NCBI GenBank assembly: GCA_900318775.1
Contig: ONLY01000005.1
Location: 53,190 to 117,189, forward strand
From: an uncultured Prevotellaceae bacterium
GTDB lineage: Bacteria; Bacteroidota; Bacteroidia; Bacteroidales; Bacteroidaceae
Direction: 5' to 3'
DNA: 64,000 nt
Made by a program: the position numbers and the translations under genes. Positions within the stretch are counted from its first letter, which is position 1, and each line of letters begins with the position of its first letter. This document shows positions 24,035 through 35,046 of this stretch, one piece after another. Below the pieces are notes generated by a model. That model was not told the DNA's origin. It saw only the letters and a list, made by a program, of their open reading frames with translations, and searched no databases.

Positions 24035-26152
24035 ATGGCTAAGCAAGATTTGCATCTTACGCGTAACTTTGGTATCATGGCCCACATCGATGCTGGTAAG
24101 ACTACCACATCAGAGCGTATCCTGTTCTACACAGGTAAGACTCACAAGCTGGGTGAGGTGCACGATGGCGCTGCTACCATGGACTGGATGGCTCAGGAAC
24201 AGGAGCGTGGTATCACTATCACATCTGCTGCTACAACAGCCTACTGGACTTGGAACGGCAATAAATATAAGTTCAACCTGATTGACACTCCGGGACACGT
24301 TGACTTCACTGCAGAGGTGGAGCGTTCACTCCGTGTACTTGACGGTGCTGTGGCTACTTACTGCGCAGTAGGTGGCGTTGAGCCTCAGTCTGAGACTGTG
24401 TGGCGCCAGGCAGACAAGTATAACGTGCCACGTATTGGTTACGTAAACAAGATGGACCGTTCTGGTGCAGACTTCTTCGAGGTTGTTCGCCAAATGAAGG
24501 AAGTGCTGGGCGCTAAGGCTGTTCCAGTGGTGATTCCAATCGGTGCAGAAGAGAACTTCAAGGGTGTGGTTGACCTCATCAAGATGAAGGCTATTCTGTG
24601 GCACGACGAGTCTCTTGGTGCTGATTATGACGTTGAAGAGATTCCTGCTGACCTTCTCGCTGAGGCAGAGGAGTGGCGTGGTAAGATGCTCGAGGCTGTA
24701 GCTGAGTTCGATGACGAGCTCATGGAGAAGTTCTTTGATGATCCTTCTACAATTACCGAGGAAGAGTGCATCCGCGCTCTGCGTAAGGCAACACTTGCAT
24801 TGGAGTGCACTCCTATGCTGTGTGGATCTTCATTTAAGAACAAGGGTGTGCAGACTCTGCTTGATTATGTATGCGCATTCCTTCCGGCTCCTGTTGATAC
24901 TCCTAACATTGTGGGTACGAACCCAAGCACTAAGGAGGAAGAGGATCGTAAGCCGTCTGAGGATGACAAGACTTCAGCTCTTGCGTTCAAGATTGCAACT
25001 GACCCATATGTGGGCCGCTTGACCTTCATCCGTGTTTATTCTGGTAAGGTTGAAGCAGGCTCTTATATCTTCAATACTCGTTCTGGTAAGAAGGAGCGTG
25101 TTTCACGTCTGTTCCAGATGCACTCTAACCACCAGAACCCTGTAGAGGAAATCGCTGCAGGTGATATAGGTGCAGTGGTAGGTCTGAAGGATATCCATAC
25201 TGGTGACACACTCTGTGATGAGGATGCTCCAATAGTTCTCGAGTCAATGGACTTCCCAGATCCTGTGATTGGTATTGCTGTTGAGCCTAAGACTCAGAAG
25301 GACCTCGATAAGCTCTCTGTAGGCTTGCAGAAGCTTGCAGAAGAGGACCCAACCTTCACCGTGAAGACTGATGAGCAGTCTGGTCAGACAGTGATTTCTG
25401 GTATGGGTGAGCTTCACCTCGATATCATTATCGACCGTCTGAAGCGTGAGTTCAAGGTTGAATGTAACCAGGGTAAGCCTCAGGTGAACTACAAGGAGGC
25501 AATCACTAAGACTGTAAATCTCCGCGAGGTGTACAAGAAGCAGTCTGGTGGTCGTGGTAAGTTCGCAGATATCATCGTAAACGTTGGTCCTGTAGATGAT
25601 GACTTTGAAGGCACAGGCTTGCAGTTCGTTGACGAGGTGAAGGGTGGTAATGTGCCTAAGGAGTTCATTCCTGCTGTTCAGAAAGGCTTTGCTGAGTCAA
25701 TGAAAAATGGTGTTCTCGGCGGCTTCCCAATGGATAGCCTCAAGGTGACTCTCGTTGATGGTAGCTTCCACCCTGTGGACTCAGATCAGCTGTCATTCGA
25801 AATCGCTGCACGTCAGGCTTACAAAAACGCATGTGCTCAGGCCAAGCCTGTTCTCATGGAGCCTATTATGAAGCTTGAAGTCGTAACTCCAGAAGAGAAT
25901 ATGGGTGATGTAATCGGCGACTTGAATAAGCGTCGTGGCCAGGTAGAGGGTATGGATAATGCCCGCTCTGGTGCCCGCATTGTGAAAGCAATGGTTCCAC
26001 TGGGCGAAATGTTCGGTTATGTGACAGCGCTCCGTACCATTACTTCTGGTCGCGCAACTTCATCTATGCAGTATGACCACCATGCTCCTGTTTCAAGCTC
26101 TATTGCGAAGGCTGTGCTTCAGGAATGCAATGGTCGTGTAGATCTCGTATAA
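24035..26152 (+). CDS. fusA: Elongation factor G
   Basis: This GTPase drives ribosomal translocation and, with RRF, ribosome recycling. The 705-residue product is full length. The G motifs are [14 protein letters not shown] (G1), the ITITSAATT switch (G2), DTPGHVDF (G3) and NKMDRSG (G4). Domain IV carries the GGRGKFA region and the C-terminus is intact. No tuf gene follows; the next gene, rpsJ, starts after a 91-bp spacer with a hairpin, so this is where the str and S10 units join. Confidence 0.99.
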   Translation: MAKQDLHLTRNFGIMAHIDAGKTTTSERILFYTGKTHKLGEVHDGAATMDWMAQEQERGITITSAATTAYWTWNGNKYKFNLIDTPGHVDFTAEVERSLRVLDGAVATYCAVGGVEPQSETVWRQADKYNVPRIGYVNKMDRSGADFFEVVRQMKEVLGAKAVPVVIPIGAEENFKGVVDLIKMKAILWHDESLGADYDVEEIPADLLAEAEEWRGKMLEAVAEFDDELMEKFFDDPSTITEEECIRALRKATLALECTPMLCGSSFKNKGVQTLLDYVCAFLPAPVDTPNIVGTNPSTKEEEDRKPSEDDKTSALAFKIATDPYVGRLTFIRVYSGKVEAGSYIFNTRSGKKERVSRLFQMHSNHQNPVEEIAAGDIGAVVGLKDIHTGDTLCDEDAPIVLESMDFPDPVIGIAVEPKTQKDLDKLSVGLQKLAEEDPTFTVKTDEQSGQTVISGMGELHLDIIIDRLKREFKVECNQGKPQVNYKEAITKTVNLREVYKKQSGGRGKFADIIVNVGPVDDDFEGTGLQFVDEVKGGNVPKEFIPAVQKGFAESMKNGVLGGFPMDSLKVTLVDGSFHPVDSDQLSFEIAARQAYKNACAQAKPVLMEPIMKLEVVTPEENMGDVIGDLNKRRGQVEGMDNARSGARIVKAMVPLGEMFGYVTALRTITSGRATSSMQYDHHAPVSSSIAKAVLQECNGRVDLV

Positions 26153-26165
26153 TAAAAAAAGGTTA

Positions 26166-26205
26166 GGGGGTGTAGACAAGCAAACGACTCTTTGTCTGCA
26201 TACCC
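26166..26205 (+). promoter_or_regulatory. Stem-loop between fusA and rpsJ
   Basis: GGGT and AGACAA (within 26168-26179) pair with TTGTCT and ACCC (within 26192-26205), forming a long hairpin with a small internal loop and a 12-nt apical loop. No strong T-run follows directly. It may modulate read-through into the S10 genes or serve as a processing or control site. Confidence 0.5.
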
Positions 26206-26243
26206 TCTTCCTTGTATATATCCATTATTAAAATAATAAAACA

Positions 26244-26552
26244 ATGAGTCAGCAAAAAATTCGTATCAAGCTTAAGTCTTACGACCACAACCTCGTTGAC
26301 AAATCTGCAGAGAAGATCGTCAAGGCTGTAAAAGCAACAGATGCCATTGTGAGCGGTCCTATTCCACTCCCAACGCACAAGCGCATCTTCACTGTGAACC
26401 GTTCTACATTCGTGAACAAAAAGTCTCGTGAGCAGTTTGAGCTCAGCACATACAAGAGACTGATTGACATCTACAGCTCTACAACAAAAACTGTTGATGC
26501 GCTCATGAAACTCGAACTCCCTAGCGGTGTTGAAGTTGAGATTAAAGTTTGA
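26244..26552 (+). CDS. rpsJ: 30S ribosomal protein S10
   Basis: A small-subunit head protein, also the NusE antitermination factor that partners NusB at boxA sites such as the one in the rRNA leader at the right end of this window. The 102-residue product is complete, with [21 protein letters not shown] and [17 protein letters not shown] as expected. It opens the S10 section; rplC follows after 34 bp. Confidence 0.99.
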   Translation: MSQQKIRIKLKSYDHNLVDKSAEKIVKAVKATDAIVSGPIPLPTHKRIFTVNRSTFVNKKSREQFELSTYKRLIDIYSSTTKTVDALMKLELPSGVEVEIKV

Positions 26553-26586
26553 TAACTATTAGAGAACAATTTAAAGTTATATTGAA

Positions 26587-27201
26587 ATGCCAGGATTAAT
26601 TGGAAGAAAAATCGGAATGACATCCGTTTTCAGTGCCGAGGGCAAGAATATGCCATGCACTGTTATCGAAGTAGGTCCTTGTGTTGTAACTCAGGTTAAA
26701 ACCGTTGAGAAAGATGGCTATGCAGCTGTTCAGGTAGGTTTCCAGGATAAAAAGGAAAAGCACACTACCAAGCAGATGATGGGCCACTTTAAGAAGGCTG
26801 GTACAACACCAAAGAGACACTTGGCCGAGTTCATTTATGATGAGGAGTATAACCTCGGTGACGTAATTACAGTTGAGCTTTTCAACGATGCTGCTTACGT
26901 TGATGTGACGGGTACCTCAAAGGGTAAAGGCTTCCAGGGCGTTGTAAAACGTCATGGTTTCGGCGGTGTAGGCCAGGCTACTCACGGTCAGGATGACCGT
27001 CTGCGTAAACCAGGTTCTATCGGTGCTTGTGCCACTCCTTCTCGTGTCTTCAAGAACGTGCCTATGGGCGGTCAGATGGGTAACGAGCAAGTGACTACGC
27101 ATAACCTTCAGGTAATTAAGGTAGTTCCTGAGCACAATCTCCTTCTCTTGAAGGGTAGTGTTCCAGGCTGCAAAGGTTCAATCGTTATAATCAAGAAGTA
27201 A
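26587..27201 (+). CDS. rplC: 50S ribosomal protein L3
   Basis: An early assembly protein near the peptidyl-transferase centre. The 204-residue product begins [15 protein letters not shown], carries the [17 protein letters not shown] loop that reaches into the ribosome core, and ends [13 protein letters not shown]. rplD starts 4 bp later, so the two are tightly coupled. Confidence 0.99.
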   Translation: MPGLIGRKIGMTSVFSAEGKNMPCTVIEVGPCVVTQVKTVEKDGYAAVQVGFQDKKEKHTTKQMMGHFKKAGTTPKRHLAEFIYDEEYNLGDVITVELFNDAAYVDVTGTSKGKGFQGVVKRHGFGGVGQATHGQDDRLRKPGSIGACATPSRVFKNVPMGGQMGNEQVTTHNLQVIKVVPEHNLLLLKGSVPGCKGSIVIIKK

Positions 27202-27205
27202 GCAA

Positions 27206-27835
27206 ATGGAAGTTTCTGTATTAAATATCAAGGGTGAAGACACCGGCAAGAAGGTCGTTCTGAACGATGCCATCTTCGGAATTGAACCTAACGACCACTG
27301 CATCTACCTCGCAGTTAACCAGTATCTTGCTGCTCAGCGTCAAGGTACTCACAAGTCAAAGGAAAGAAGCGAAATCTCAGGCTCTACCCGCAAGCTGATT
27401 CGTCAGAAGGGTGGCGGCGGCGCTCGTCGTGGTGATATCAAATCTCCATTGCTTCGTGGTGGTGGCCGTGTATTTGGTCCACGTCCTCGTGACTATTGGT
27501 TCAAGTTGAACAAAAAGGTGAAGGCTCTTGCTCGTAAGAGCGCTCTCTCGTATAAGGCTCAACAGAATGCTATCATTGTTGTTGAGGACTTCGATTTTGA
27601 AGCTCCCAAGACGAAAGATGGTGTTGCCTTGTTAAATAATCTTAAAATTGAGGGTAAGAAGACACTCATCGTTTTGTCAGAAGTGAAAAAGAACGTAAAT
27701 TTGTCAGTCCGTAACATTCAGCGTGTGGAGGTTATGACAGCAAGTGCACTCAATACCTATAAGGTGATGAATGCAAATGTGCTTGTCATGACTGAAAATG
27801 CGCTTAAGTTGGTTGACGAAACTTTTAACAAGTAA
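27206..27835 (+). CDS. rplD: 50S ribosomal protein L4
   Basis: It lines the exit tunnel. The 209-residue product has the long tunnel loop with [19 protein letters not shown] and the [20 protein letters not shown] segment. In gamma-proteobacteria L4 represses the S10 operon; no such leader was recognised here apart from the fusA-rpsJ stem-loop. A GGAGG precedes rplW in the 12-bp gap, one of the few clear Shine-Dalgarno sequences in the window. Confidence 0.98.
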   Translation: MEVSVLNIKGEDTGKKVVLNDAIFGIEPNDHCIYLAVNQYLAAQRQGTHKSKERSEISGSTRKLIRQKGGGGARRGDIKSPLLRGGGRVFGPRPRDYWFKLNKKVKALARKSALSYKAQQNAIIVVEDFDFEAPKTKDGVALLNNLKIEGKKTLIVLSEVKKNVNLSVRNIQRVEVMTASALNTYKVMNANVLVMTENALKLVDETFNK

Positions 27836-27847
27836 GGAGGTACAGAT

Positions 27848-28141
27848 ATGGCATATATCGTAAAACCGTTGGTTACAGAGAAGATGACAGCGATTTCGGA
27901 GAAGCAGAACAATAAGTTCGGCTTCATCGTGCTTCCTTCTGCCAATAAGATTGAGATTAAAAAAGAAATAGAAGCTAAGTATAACGTTAATGTAGTTTCC
28001 GTTAACACCATGAACTACGCTGGTAAGCGTAAGAGCCGCTATACGAAGGCTGGTGTTATCAAGGGCCAGACAAAAGCCTTTAAGAAGGCTATTGTTACCC
28101 TGAAAGATGGCGAAACTATCGATTTCTATAGTAACATTTAA
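27848..28141 (+). CDS. rplW: 50S ribosomal protein L23
   Basis: A tunnel-exit protein, docking site for signal recognition particle and trigger factor. The 97-residue product has the compact form: [21 protein letters not shown], then [18 protein letters not shown] and a short C-terminus. It is preceded by a strong Shine-Dalgarno sequence (GGAGG at the rplD end) and followed after 5 bp by rplB. Confidence 0.98.
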   Translation: MAYIVKPLVTEKMTAISEKQNNKFGFIVLPSANKIEIKKEIEAKYNVNVVSVNTMNYAGKRKSRYTKAGVIKGQTKAFKKAIVTLKDGETIDFYSNI

Positions 28142-28146
28142 TAAAA

Positions 28147-28971
28147 ATGGGTATTCGTAAATTTAGACCAGTAACTCCTGGTCAGAGACACAAGGCTATT
28201 GGTACTTTTGATGATGTTACTACATCAGTACCAGAAAAAACTCTTGTTTTCGGTAAGCGCAGCACTGGCGGACGTAATAACTCCGGTCAGATTACTGTCC
28301 GTTACAGAGGTGGCGGTCATAAGCGTTTGATTCGTATTGTCGATTTCAAGAGAGAAAAGGACGGAATTCCTGCAGTTGTGAAGACTATTGAGTATGATCC
28401 AAACCGCTCTGCGCGTATAGCTCTTGTCTTCTATGCTGATGGTGAAAAACGTTACATTGTTGCTCCTAACGGATTGCAGGTTGGCGCAACCATTATGTCA
28501 GGCCCAGAGGCGACTCCAGACCTTGGCAACACTCTTCCACTCGAGAACATCCCAGTCGGTACGGTGATTCACAATATCGAGCTGCGTCCAGGTCAGGGTG
28601 CGAAGATGGTACGCTCAGCAGGCAATTTCGCTCAGTTAACTTCACGTGAAGGTCGCTACTGTGTCATAAAGCTCCCTTCAGGCGAAATTCGTAAGGTGCT
28701 TTCGGTTTGCCGCGCAACTATTGGTAGCGTAAGCAATTCAGACCATGCACTGGAATCTTCTGGTAAGGCAGGTCGTAGCCGTTGGCTGGGCCGTCGTCCA
28801 CACAACCGTGGTGTTGTTATGAACCCAATTGATCACCCAATGGGTGGTGGTGAAGGACGTCACACAGGTGGACACCCACGTTCTCGTAACGGCCTCTATG
28901 CAAAGGGTCTTAAGACTCGTGCGCCAAAGAAGCAGTCAAACAAGTACATTATTGAAAGACGTAACAAATAA
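28147..28971 (+). CDS. rplB: 50S ribosomal protein L2
   Basis: Essential for subunit joining and peptidyl transfer. The 274-residue product has [33 protein letters not shown] and the near-invariant C-terminal region [17 protein letters not shown], whose His is linked to catalysis. The basic tail ends KYIIERRNK. rpsS follows after 12 bp. Confidence 0.99.
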   Translation: MGIRKFRPVTPGQRHKAIGTFDDVTTSVPEKTLVFGKRSTGGRNNSGQITVRYRGGGHKRLIRIVDFKREKDGIPAVVKTIEYDPNRSARIALVFYADGEKRYIVAPNGLQVGATIMSGPEATPDLGNTLPLENIPVGTVIHNIELRPGQGAKMVRSAGNFAQLTSREGRYCVIKLPSGEIRKVLSVCRATIGSVSNSDHALESSGKAGRSRWLGRRPHNRGVVMNPIDHPMGGGEGRHTGGHPRSRNGLYAKGLKTRAPKKQSNKYIIERRNK

Positions 28972-28983
28972 AGTTAACTGATT

Positions 28984-29253
28984 ATGAGTCGTTCATTAAA
29001 AAAAGGTCCATACATTAATGTGAAGCTCGAAAAGAAGGTTCTCGCGATGAACGAGAGCGGAAAGAAGAGCGTTATCAAGTCATGGGCTCGCGCTTCAATG
29101 ATATCTCCTGATTTCGTGGGTCATACCATTGCTGTGCATAATGGTAATAAATTTATTCCTGTTTACATTACAGAGAACATGGTAGGTCATAAGCTCGGTG
29201 AGTTTGCACTTACTCGCACGTTCCGCGGTCATGCAGGTAACAAGAAGAAGTAA
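28984..29253 (+). CDS. rpsS: 30S ribosomal protein S19
   Basis: It binds the 16S head near the A-site finger. The 89-residue product is complete: [19 protein letters not shown], then [24 protein letters not shown] core (here [15 protein letters not shown]) and [17 protein letters not shown]. It precedes rplV by 42 bp. Confidence 0.99.
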   Translation: MSRSLKKGPYINVKLEKKVLAMNESGKKSVIKSWARASMISPDFVGHTIAVHNGNKFIPVYITENMVGHKLGEFALTRTFRGHAGNKKK

Positions 29254-29295
29254 TTGTAAAACAGGCTTCAACCAAGTAAAAAAGACAATTATATA

Positions 29296-29700
29296 ATGGG
29301 AGCAAGAAAAAGATTAATGGCCGAGAAAAATAAAGAGGCCAAAAAGACTGTCTATTTCGCCAGTCGTCGCGATGTTCCTTCTTCACCACGTAAAATGCGC
29401 TATGTAGCAGATCTTGTGCGTGGCATGGAAGTGAGCAAGGCTCTTGCAACGCTCAAGTTTAACAGCAAGGATGCTGCTAAAGACATTGAGAAGGTGCTTC
29501 GCTCTGCTATCGCGAACTGGGAGCAGAAGAATGCCCGCAAGGCTGAAAACGGAGAACTCTACATCTCTAAGATTTTTGTTGATGAAGGCGCTACTCTCAA
29601 GCGTATGAGACCTGCACCTCAGGGACGTGGTTATAGAATCCGTAAACGTTCTAACCACATCACCGTCTTCGTGGACGCTAAAACTAATGAGGAAAAGTAA
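29296..29700 (+). CDS. rplV: 50S ribosomal protein L22
   Basis: Its extended loop narrows the exit tunnel and is a site of macrolide resistance; the loop region [20 protein letters not shown] looks ordinary. The 134-residue product has an N-terminal extension typical of Bacteroidetes; ATG 29317 ([10 protein letters not shown]) is an alternative start. rpsC follows after 3 bp. Confidence 0.98.
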   Translation: MGARKRLMAEKNKEAKKTVYFASRRDVPSSPRKMRYVADLVRGMEVSKALATLKFNSKDAAKDIEKVLRSAIANWEQKNARKAENGELYISKIFVDEGATLKRMRPAPQGRGYRIRKRSNHITVFVDAKTNEEK

Positions 29701-29703
29701 ATT

Positions 29704-30435
29704 ATGGGACAAAAATGTAATCCAATAAGCAACCGCCTCGGTATTGTAAGAGGTTGGGATTCTAACTGGTTCGGCGGAAATGATTTTGGTGACAACCTCC
29801 TTGAGGACAGCAAAATCCGCAAGTACCTCAACGCACGTCTGTCTAAGGCTAGCGTTTCGAAGATTGTCATTGAGCGTACTTTGAAGCTCGTTACTATTAC
29901 TATCTGCACTGCTCGTCCTGGTTTTATCATCGGTAAAGGTGGTGAGCAGGTCGAGGCTTTGAAGAAGGAGCTCAAGAAAGTAACGGACAAAGAAGTTCAG
30001 ATTAACATCTATGAGATTAAGCGTCCTGAGCTTGACGCAGTGATTGTTGCCAATAACATCGCACGTCAGATTGAAGGTAAGATAGCGTATCGCCGCGCTG
30101 TCAAGACTGCAATCGCTAACACAATGCGTTCAGGTGCAGAAGGTATTAAAGTACAGATTTCTGGTCGTCTGAATGGCGCTGAAATTGCTCGTAGCGAGAT
30201 GTTTAAGGAAGGACGTACTCCTCTTCATACCCTTCGTGCAGATATTGACTATTGTCTTGCTGAAGCCCTCACAAAGGTTGGTCTTCTTGGTATCAAGGTT
30301 TGGATTTGCCGTGGTGAGAAGTTTGGCAAGCAGGACCTCACTCCTAATTTCTCTCAGCAGAAGGAGTCTGGTCGTGGTGGCAATAACGGTGGTGGACGTC
30401 GTTTCAGAAACAGAAAGTCTAATAACCGCAATTAA
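29704..30435 (+). CDS. rpsC: 30S ribosomal protein S3 with Gly/Arg-rich tail
   Basis: It forms part of the mRNA entry channel. The 243-residue product has [20 protein letters not shown], the KH domain with [15 protein letters not shown], and the C-terminal IKVWICRGE region. The last 25 or so residues are a low-complexity Gly/Asn/Arg tail ([18 protein letters not shown]). rplP follows after 66 bp. Confidence 0.99.
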   Translation: MGQKCNPISNRLGIVRGWDSNWFGGNDFGDNLLEDSKIRKYLNARLSKASVSKIVIERTLKLVTITICTARPGFIIGKGGEQVEALKKELKKVTDKEVQINIYEIKRPELDAVIVANNIARQIEGKIAYRRAVKTAIANTMRSGAEGIKVQISGRLNGAEIARSEMFKEGRTPLHTLRADIDYCLAEALTKVGLLGIKVWICRGEKFGKQDLTPNFSQQKESGRGGNNGGGRRFRNRKSNNRN

Positions 30436-30501
30436 TTAATTTGGTTGCGGACCTAAACATGAGAGATCATGTGAAGGCGCAGCTTATAGAAGACATTAAC
30501 T

Positions 30502-30933
30502 ATGTTACAGCCAAAAAGACAAAAATATAGAAGACCGCAAAAAGGTCGCGGTCGTTGGAAAGGTGTCTCTCACAGAGGTACTGAGCTCGCTTTCGGTAGC
30601 TTTGGCATCAAGGCACTTGAGACAAAGTGGATTACTGCTCGTCAGATTGAGGCTGCCCGTGTTGCTATCACACGTTATATGCAGCGTCAAGGCCAGGTTT
30701 GGATTCGTATCTTCCCTGACAAACCTATCACTAAGAAGCCTGCTGATGTCCGAATGGGTAAAGGTAAGGGTGATCCATATCAGTACGTTTTCCCTGCAAA
30801 GCCAGGCCGTATCCTTTTTGAGATTGAAGGTGTTTCATATGACATCGCTAAGGAGGCTCTCCGACTCGGTGCTCAGAAACTTCCTACTACCACTAAGTTT
30901 GTTGTACGTCGTGATTACGATAAAAACGCTTAA
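30502..30933 (+). CDS. rplP: 50S ribosomal protein L16
   Basis: It organises the A-site side of the large subunit. The 143-residue product begins [20 protein letters not shown] and has [13 protein letters not shown] (here [20 protein letters not shown]) and [19 protein letters not shown] motifs. rpmC begins 2 bp after its stop. Confidence 0.99.
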   Translation: MLQPKRQKYRRPQKGRGRWKGVSHRGTELAFGSFGIKALETKWITARQIEAARVAITRYMQRQGQVWIRIFPDKPITKKPADVRMGKGKGDPYQYVFPAKPGRILFEIEGVSYDIAKEALRLGAQKLPTTTKFVVRRDYDKNA

Positions 30934-30935
30934 TT

Positions 30936-31124
30936 ATGAAAATTTCAGAAATTAGAGAACTGACAACAGAAGAGCTCGCTGAGCGCATCGAGGTGGAGGT
31001 CGCAAATTTGAACAATATGAAGTTCAACCATAGCATCTCTCCACTTGCCGATAATTCTCAGATTAAGAAGTTGCGTCACGACATTGCACGCATGAAGAGC
31101 GAGCTTAGCCAGCGTAATAAATAA
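30936..31124 (+). CDS. rpmC: 50S ribosomal protein L29
   Basis: A small helical-hairpin protein at the tunnel exit next to L23. The 62-residue product has the expected EIRELTTEELAERIEVEVANL start and the conserved C-terminal LRHDIARMKSELSQR. Its 2-bp spacing from rplP and 9-bp spacing to rpsQ imply coupled translation. Confidence 0.98.
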   Translation: MKISEIRELTTEELAERIEVEVANLNNMKFNHSISPLADNSQIKKLRHDIARMKSELSQRNK

Positions 31125-31133
31125 AGTATTGAG

Positions 31134-31391
31134 ATGGAAGCAAGAAATTTAAGAAAGCAAAGGCAGGGTGTCGTGACCAGCGACAAGATGGACAAGACAA
31201 TTGTCGTGTCTGCCAAATTCAAGGAGAAGCACCCTATATATGGTAAGTTTGTCCAGAAGACAAAGAAATATCATGTTCACGACGAGAATAATGATGCCAA
31301 TATCGGTGACACTGTCCTGATTATGGAAACTCGTCCATTGAGCAAAACAAAGAGATGGAGATTAGTACAAATCGTTGAAAGAGCTAAGTAA
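31134..31391 (+). CDS. rpsQ: 30S ribosomal protein S17
   Basis: A primary 16S-binding OB-fold protein. The 85-residue product begins [20 protein letters not shown] and has [20 protein letters not shown] and the [22 protein letters not shown]-terminal signature. rplN follows after 2 bp. Confidence 0.98.
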   Translation: MEARNLRKQRQGVVTSDKMDKTIVVSAKFKEKHPIYGKFVQKTKKYHVHDENNDANIGDTVLIMETRPLSKTKRWRLVQIVERAK

Positions 31392-31393
31392 AT

Positions 31394-31759
31394 ATGATAC
31401 AGGTAGAATCAAGATTGCAGGTCGCTGATAATAGCGGTGCTCGCGAAGTGCTTTGTATTCGTGTTTTGGGCGGTACAAGACGACGCTATGCTACTGTAGG
31501 AGACGTAATTGTTGTAGCAGTTAAGAGCGCTATTCCTACTAGTGAGATTAAGAAGGGTTCTGTCTCAAAGGCTCTGATCGTTCGTACGAAGAAGGAGGTA
31601 CGTCGTGCAGACGGCTCTTACATCCGTTTCGATGACAATGCATGTGTTCTTTTGAACAATGCTGGTGAAATGAGAGGAAGCCGTATCTTTGGCCCCGTGG
31701 CTCGTGAACTCCGTGCTGCAAACATGAAGGTGGTTTCTTTGGCTACCGAGGTGCTTTAA
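31394..31759 (+). CDS. rplN: 50S ribosomal protein L14
   Basis: It lies at the subunit interface and contacts 16S rRNA. The 121-residue product begins [20 protein letters not shown] and has [21 protein letters not shown] and [11 protein letters not shown], all standard. It is 21 bp upstream of rplX. Confidence 0.99.
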   Translation: MIQVESRLQVADNSGAREVLCIRVLGGTRRRYATVGDVIVVAVKSAIPTSEIKKGSVSKALIVRTKKEVRRADGSYIRFDDNACVLLNNAGEMRGSRIFGPVARELRAANMKVVSLATEVL

Positions 31760-31780
31760 TCATTAAAAGTAATCACAGCA

Positions 31781-32098
31781 ATGAGTAAGTTACATATAAA
31801 GAAAGGCGACATGGTGTACGTGAACGCTGGCGATAACAAGGGTAAGACTGGTAAAGTCACTAAGGTTCTCGTTGAGAAGAAGCGTGCAATTGTCGAGGGT
31901 GTAAATATGGTAAAGAAAAGCACTAAACCAAGTGCTGCACACCCACAGGGAGGTATCATTGAGCAGGAGGCTCCTATCCATATCTCAAACTTGAATGTTC
32001 TTGACCCAAAGACAGGCAAAGCTACTCGTATCGGTCGTAGAATTGGTGAGAATGGAAAGTTGGTTCGTTACGCTAAAAAGTCAGGGGAGGAATTATAA
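31781..32098 (+). CDS. rplX: 50S ribosomal protein L24
   Basis: An assembly initiator for the large subunit. The 105-residue product has the KOW motif [19 protein letters not shown] and [17 protein letters not shown]. Its stop codon shares one base with the rplE start (TAATG), so the two are translationally coupled. Confidence 0.98.
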   Translation: MSKLHIKKGDMVYVNAGDNKGKTGKVTKVLVEKKRAIVEGVNMVKKSTKPSAAHPQGGIIEQEAPIHISNLNVLDPKTGKATRIGRRIGENGKLVRYAKKSGEEL

Positions 32099-32652
32099 TG
32101 AGTACTACTGCACAATTGAAGAATGTATATGCTGAGCAGATTGCTCCAGCGCTGATGAAGCAGTTTAACTACTCTTCACCTATGCAGATTCCTGTATTGA
32201 AGAAGATTGTGGTTAACCAAGGTCTTGGTATGGCAACTGCTGACAAGAAGGTTATTGAAGTTGCAATGAACGAAATTGCTCAAATTACGGGCCAAAAGCC
32301 AGTTGCAACGAAGTCAAAGAAGGATATTTCAAATTTCCGTCTCCGTAAGCAGATGCCTATTGGTGTAATGGTAACTCTTCGTCGTGAGCGTATGTATGAG
32401 TTCCTTGAGAAGTTGATTCGTGTATCACTTCCTCGTATCCGTGACTTCAAAGGCATTGAGTCTAAGTTTGACGGTCGTGGCAACTACACACTTGGTATTA
32501 CTGAGCAGATTATCTTCCCTGAAATCAACATCGACCAAGTCGACAAGATTACTGGTATGAACATTACGTTCGTGACTTCTGCAAAGACTGATGAAGAGGG
32601 TTATGCACTCCTCAAAGCATTCGGTCTTCCATTTAAGGACGCTAAAAAGTAA
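32098..32652 (+). CDS. rplE: 50S ribosomal protein L5
   Basis: It binds 5S rRNA and the P-site tRNA. The 184-residue product has the [36 protein letters not shown] and [18 protein letters not shown] segments and the C-terminal [18 protein letters not shown]. It starts inside the rplX stop and precedes rpsN by 6 bp. Confidence 0.99.
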   Translation: MSTTAQLKNVYAEQIAPALMKQFNYSSPMQIPVLKKIVVNQGLGMATADKKVIEVAMNEIAQITGQKPVATKSKKDISNFRLRKQMPIGVMVTLRRERMYEFLEKLIRVSLPRIRDFKGIESKFDGRGNYTLGITEQIIFPEINIDQVDKITGMNITFVTSAKTDEEGYALLKAFGLPFKDAKK

Positions 32653-32658
32653 ATAGAA

Positions 32659-32961
32659 ATGGCAAAGGAATCAATGAAAGCGCGCGAGGTAAAGCGTGCA
32701 AAGCTCGTAGCAAAGTATGCCGCAAAGCGTGCAGCTCTGAAGAAGGTGATTGCTACTGCGGAGGATCCAATGGAAGCTTATGAGGCAGCTCGTTCACTGC
32801 AGGCTATCCCAGCAAATGCAAATCCTATCCGTCTTCATAATCGCTGTAAAATAACTGGACGTCCAAGAGGATTCATGCGTCAGTTTGGCCTCTCTCGTAT
32901 CCAGTTCCGCGAAATGGCATCTGCCGGTTTGATCCCAGGTGTGAAAAAGGCTAGCTGGTAA
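32659..32961 (+). CDS. rpsN: 30S ribosomal protein S14, zinc-independent form
   Basis: A small-subunit head protein. The 100-residue product is the long form without CxxC motifs; the single Cys in [20 protein letters not shown] is the usual remnant. It is followed by an unusually long 214-bp gap before rpsH, the largest interruption inside the S10-spc section. Confidence 0.98.
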   Translation: MAKESMKAREVKRAKLVAKYAAKRAALKKVIATAEDPMEAYEAARSLQAIPANANPIRLHNRCKITGRPRGFMRQFGLSRIQFREMASAGLIPGVKKASW

Positions 32962-33175
32962 ATTGCGGTTACCAGTTTCCAATTAGTAAACAAAAATCTG
33001 ATGGTTACCAGTTCGGGGGTAACCAAAAGATACTTTGCTTCTAAAGAACGGTGGAGGAAAGCAGTCCAATAGATTAAGCTCCTTCGCTGGTAAAGCTAAG
33101 TAAAGAAAGTTTTAATTCAATGTTAAATATTGTCGGGATTTTCCCTAACATTTCCCGATTAATTTAATTTCTATT
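32962..33175 (+). promoter_or_regulatory. Structured 214-bp spacer between rpsN and rpsH
   Basis: There is no ORF. GGTTACCAGTT occurs twice (32967-32977 and 33003-33013). The second copy can also pair through GGTTAC (33003-33008) with GTAACC (33019-33024). Further on CGGGA and TCCCG can pair near 33133-33160. No consensus promoter was found. The spacer may control the distal spc genes, perhaps by a ribosomal protein, but this is inference. Confidence 0.45.
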
Positions 33176-33571
33176 ATGACAGATCCAATAGCTGATTATC
33201 TCACGAGACTGAGAAATGCAATCATGGCTAAGCACAAGGTTGTAGAAATTCCAGCCTCAAACCTGAAGAAGGAAATCACTAAGATTCTCTTCGATAAGGG
33301 TTACATTCTGAACTACAAGTTCATTGAAGAGGGTCCTCAGGGTAGCATTAAGATTGCTCTTAAGTATGACCCACAGACAAAAGTAAGCGCTATTCAGTGC
33401 TTGAAGCGTGTTTCTCGTCCAGGTCTTCGTAAGTACACTGGTTACAAGGACATGCCACGTGTAATAAACGGATTGGGTATCGCCGTTGTATCCACATCCA
33501 AAGGTGTTATGACAGACAAAGAGGCTTCAGAGCTCAAAGTGGGTGGTGAAGTGCTTTGCTATGTTTATTAA
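33176..33571 (+). CDS. rpsH: 30S ribosomal protein S8
   Basis: It binds the 16S central domain and represses the spc operon in E. coli. The 131-residue product begins MTDPIADYLTRLRNAIMAKH and ends with the GLGIAVVSTSKGVMTDKEA and GGEVLCYVY signature. It follows the long structured spacer; rplF starts 16 bp later after a clear AAGGAGG. Confidence 0.99.
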   Translation: MTDPIADYLTRLRNAIMAKHKVVEIPASNLKKEITKILFDKGYILNYKFIEEGPQGSIKIALKYDPQTKVSAIQCLKRVSRPGLRKYTGYKDMPRVINGLGIAVVSTSKGVMTDKEASELKVGGEVLCYVY

Positions 33572-33587
33572 TTAAGGAGGATATATA

Positions 33588-34157
33588 ATGTCTAGAATTG
33601 GTAAATTACCTATTATTATTCCTGCAGGAGTTACTATAACTCATAAGGATGACATTGTAACTGTTAAAGGTCCTAAAGGCGAACTCAGCCAATATGTAAA
33701 CCCTGCAATTAAGGTTACTATAGAGGACGGCAAGTTGACAATGGAGGAGAATGAAGAACTGATGCAGGATAACACTAAGCAGCGTCATGCATTTCATGGA
33801 TTGTATCGTTCGCTCGTGAACAACATGGTTATCGGTGTATCTGAGGGTTATAAAAAGACTCTTCAGATTGTAGGTGTTGGTTATCGTGTTTCAAATCAGG
33901 GCAATGTTCTTGAGTTCGCACTTGGCTATTCTCATGCTATTGTATTCGAACTTCCTAAAGAGATTAAGGTCGAGACAAAGTCTGAGAGAAATCAGGATCC
34001 TCTTATCATGCTCGAGTCTTGTGATAAGCAATTGCTTGGACTCGTTTGTGCTAAGATTCGTACTTTCCGCAAGCCTGAGCCATATAAGGGTAAGGGTATT
34101 CGCTTTGAAGGCGAAGTGATCAGAAGAAAGTCAGGTAAGTCTGCAAGTGCTAAATAA
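33588..34157 (+). CDS. rplF: 50S ribosomal protein L6
   Basis: It sits near the factor-binding site. The 189-residue product has [19 protein letters not shown] and the C-terminal [21 protein letters not shown] signature. A strong Shine-Dalgarno sequence (AAGGAGG) precedes it, uncommon for this genome. Confidence 0.99.
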   Translation: MSRIGKLPIIIPAGVTITHKDDIVTVKGPKGELSQYVNPAIKVTIEDGKLTMEENEELMQDNTKQRHAFHGLYRSLVNNMVIGVSEGYKKTLQIVGVGYRVSNQGNVLEFALGYSHAIVFELPKEIKVETKSERNQDPLIMLESCDKQLLGLVCAKIRTFRKPEPYKGKGIRFEGEVIRRKSGKSASAK

Positions 34158-34174
34158 TTTTAAATGACAAGAGT

Positions 34175-34516
34175 ATGATTACAAAGATTGAAAGACGTAT
34201 CAAGATTAAATATAGAGTACGCAATAAGATTTCTGGTACTGCTGAACGCCCACGTATGAGCGTTTTTAGAAGCAACAAGCAGATTTACGTTCAGGTAATC
34301 GACGATGACGCACAGAAGACTCTCGTTTCTGCATCTTCACTTGGTCTTGAGAAGATGAACAAGTCAGAGCAGGCTGAGAAGGTCGGAGAAATGGTCGCCA
34401 AGAAGGCTATTGAGGCAGGAATTACTGCTGTTGTGTTTGACCGTAATGGTTACTTGTACCACGGTAGAGTTAAGAAGGTGGCAGATGCTGCCCGTAATGC
34501 TGGACTTAAATTTTAA
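34175..34516 (+). CDS. rplR: 50S ribosomal protein L18
   Basis: It carries 5S rRNA into the large subunit with L5. The 113-residue product has [35 protein letters not shown] and the terminal [20 protein letters not shown]. rpsE follows after 8 bp. Confidence 0.98.
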   Translation: MITKIERRIKIKYRVRNKISGTAERPRMSVFRSNKQIYVQVIDDDAQKTLVSASSLGLEKMNKSEQAEKVGEMVAKKAIEAGITAVVFDRNGYLYHGRVKKVADAARNAGLKF

Positions 34517-34524
34517 ATGCGATT

Positions 34525-35034
34525 ATGGTAAACAAAGTTAAAGTACAAAACGATGCCGAGCTGAAAGACCGCTTGGTTGCTATTAATCGTGTTACTAAGG
34601 TTACTAAGGGTGGTCGTACATTCACATTCGCAGCCATCGTTGTTGTAGGTGATGGTAACGGTGTTATTGGCTACGGTCTTGGTAAAGCTGGTGAAGTTAC
34701 AGCTGCTATCGCAAAGGGCGTTGAAGCTGCAAAGAAAAATTTGGTTAAGGTTCCTGTGCTTAAGGGTACTGTTCCTCATGAGGCATATGCTAAGTTTGGT
34801 GGTGCTCGTGTACTTATCATGCCTGCTTCAGAAGGTACTGGAGTTGTGGCTGGTGGTGCTATGCGTGCAGTGCTTGAAAGTGTTGGTATCACCGATGTGT
34901 TGGCTAAGTCAAAGGGCTCTTCTAACCCTCACAACCTTGTGAAGGCTACTATTGAAGCTCTTGCAAATATGCGTGATGCTAAAACTGTAGCACAGAACCG
35001 TGGTGTTAATTTGACAAAAGTTTTCAAAGGATAA
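34525..35034 (+). CDS. rpsE: 30S ribosomal protein S5
   Basis: It helps decoding fidelity and mRNA helicase activity at the entry channel. The 169-residue product has [35 protein letters not shown] and the [17 protein letters not shown]-terminal motif. rpmD starts 12 bp later. Confidence 0.99.
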   Translation: MVNKVKVQNDAELKDRLVAINRVTKVTKGGRTFTFAAIVVVGDGNGVIGYGLGKAGEVTAAIAKGVEAAKKNLVKVPVLKGTVPHEAYAKFGGARVLIMPASEGTGVVAGGAMRAVLESVGITDVLAKSKGSSNPHNLVKATIEALANMRDAKTVAQNRGVNLTKVFKG

Positions 35035-35046
35035 GTAGAGAGAATC

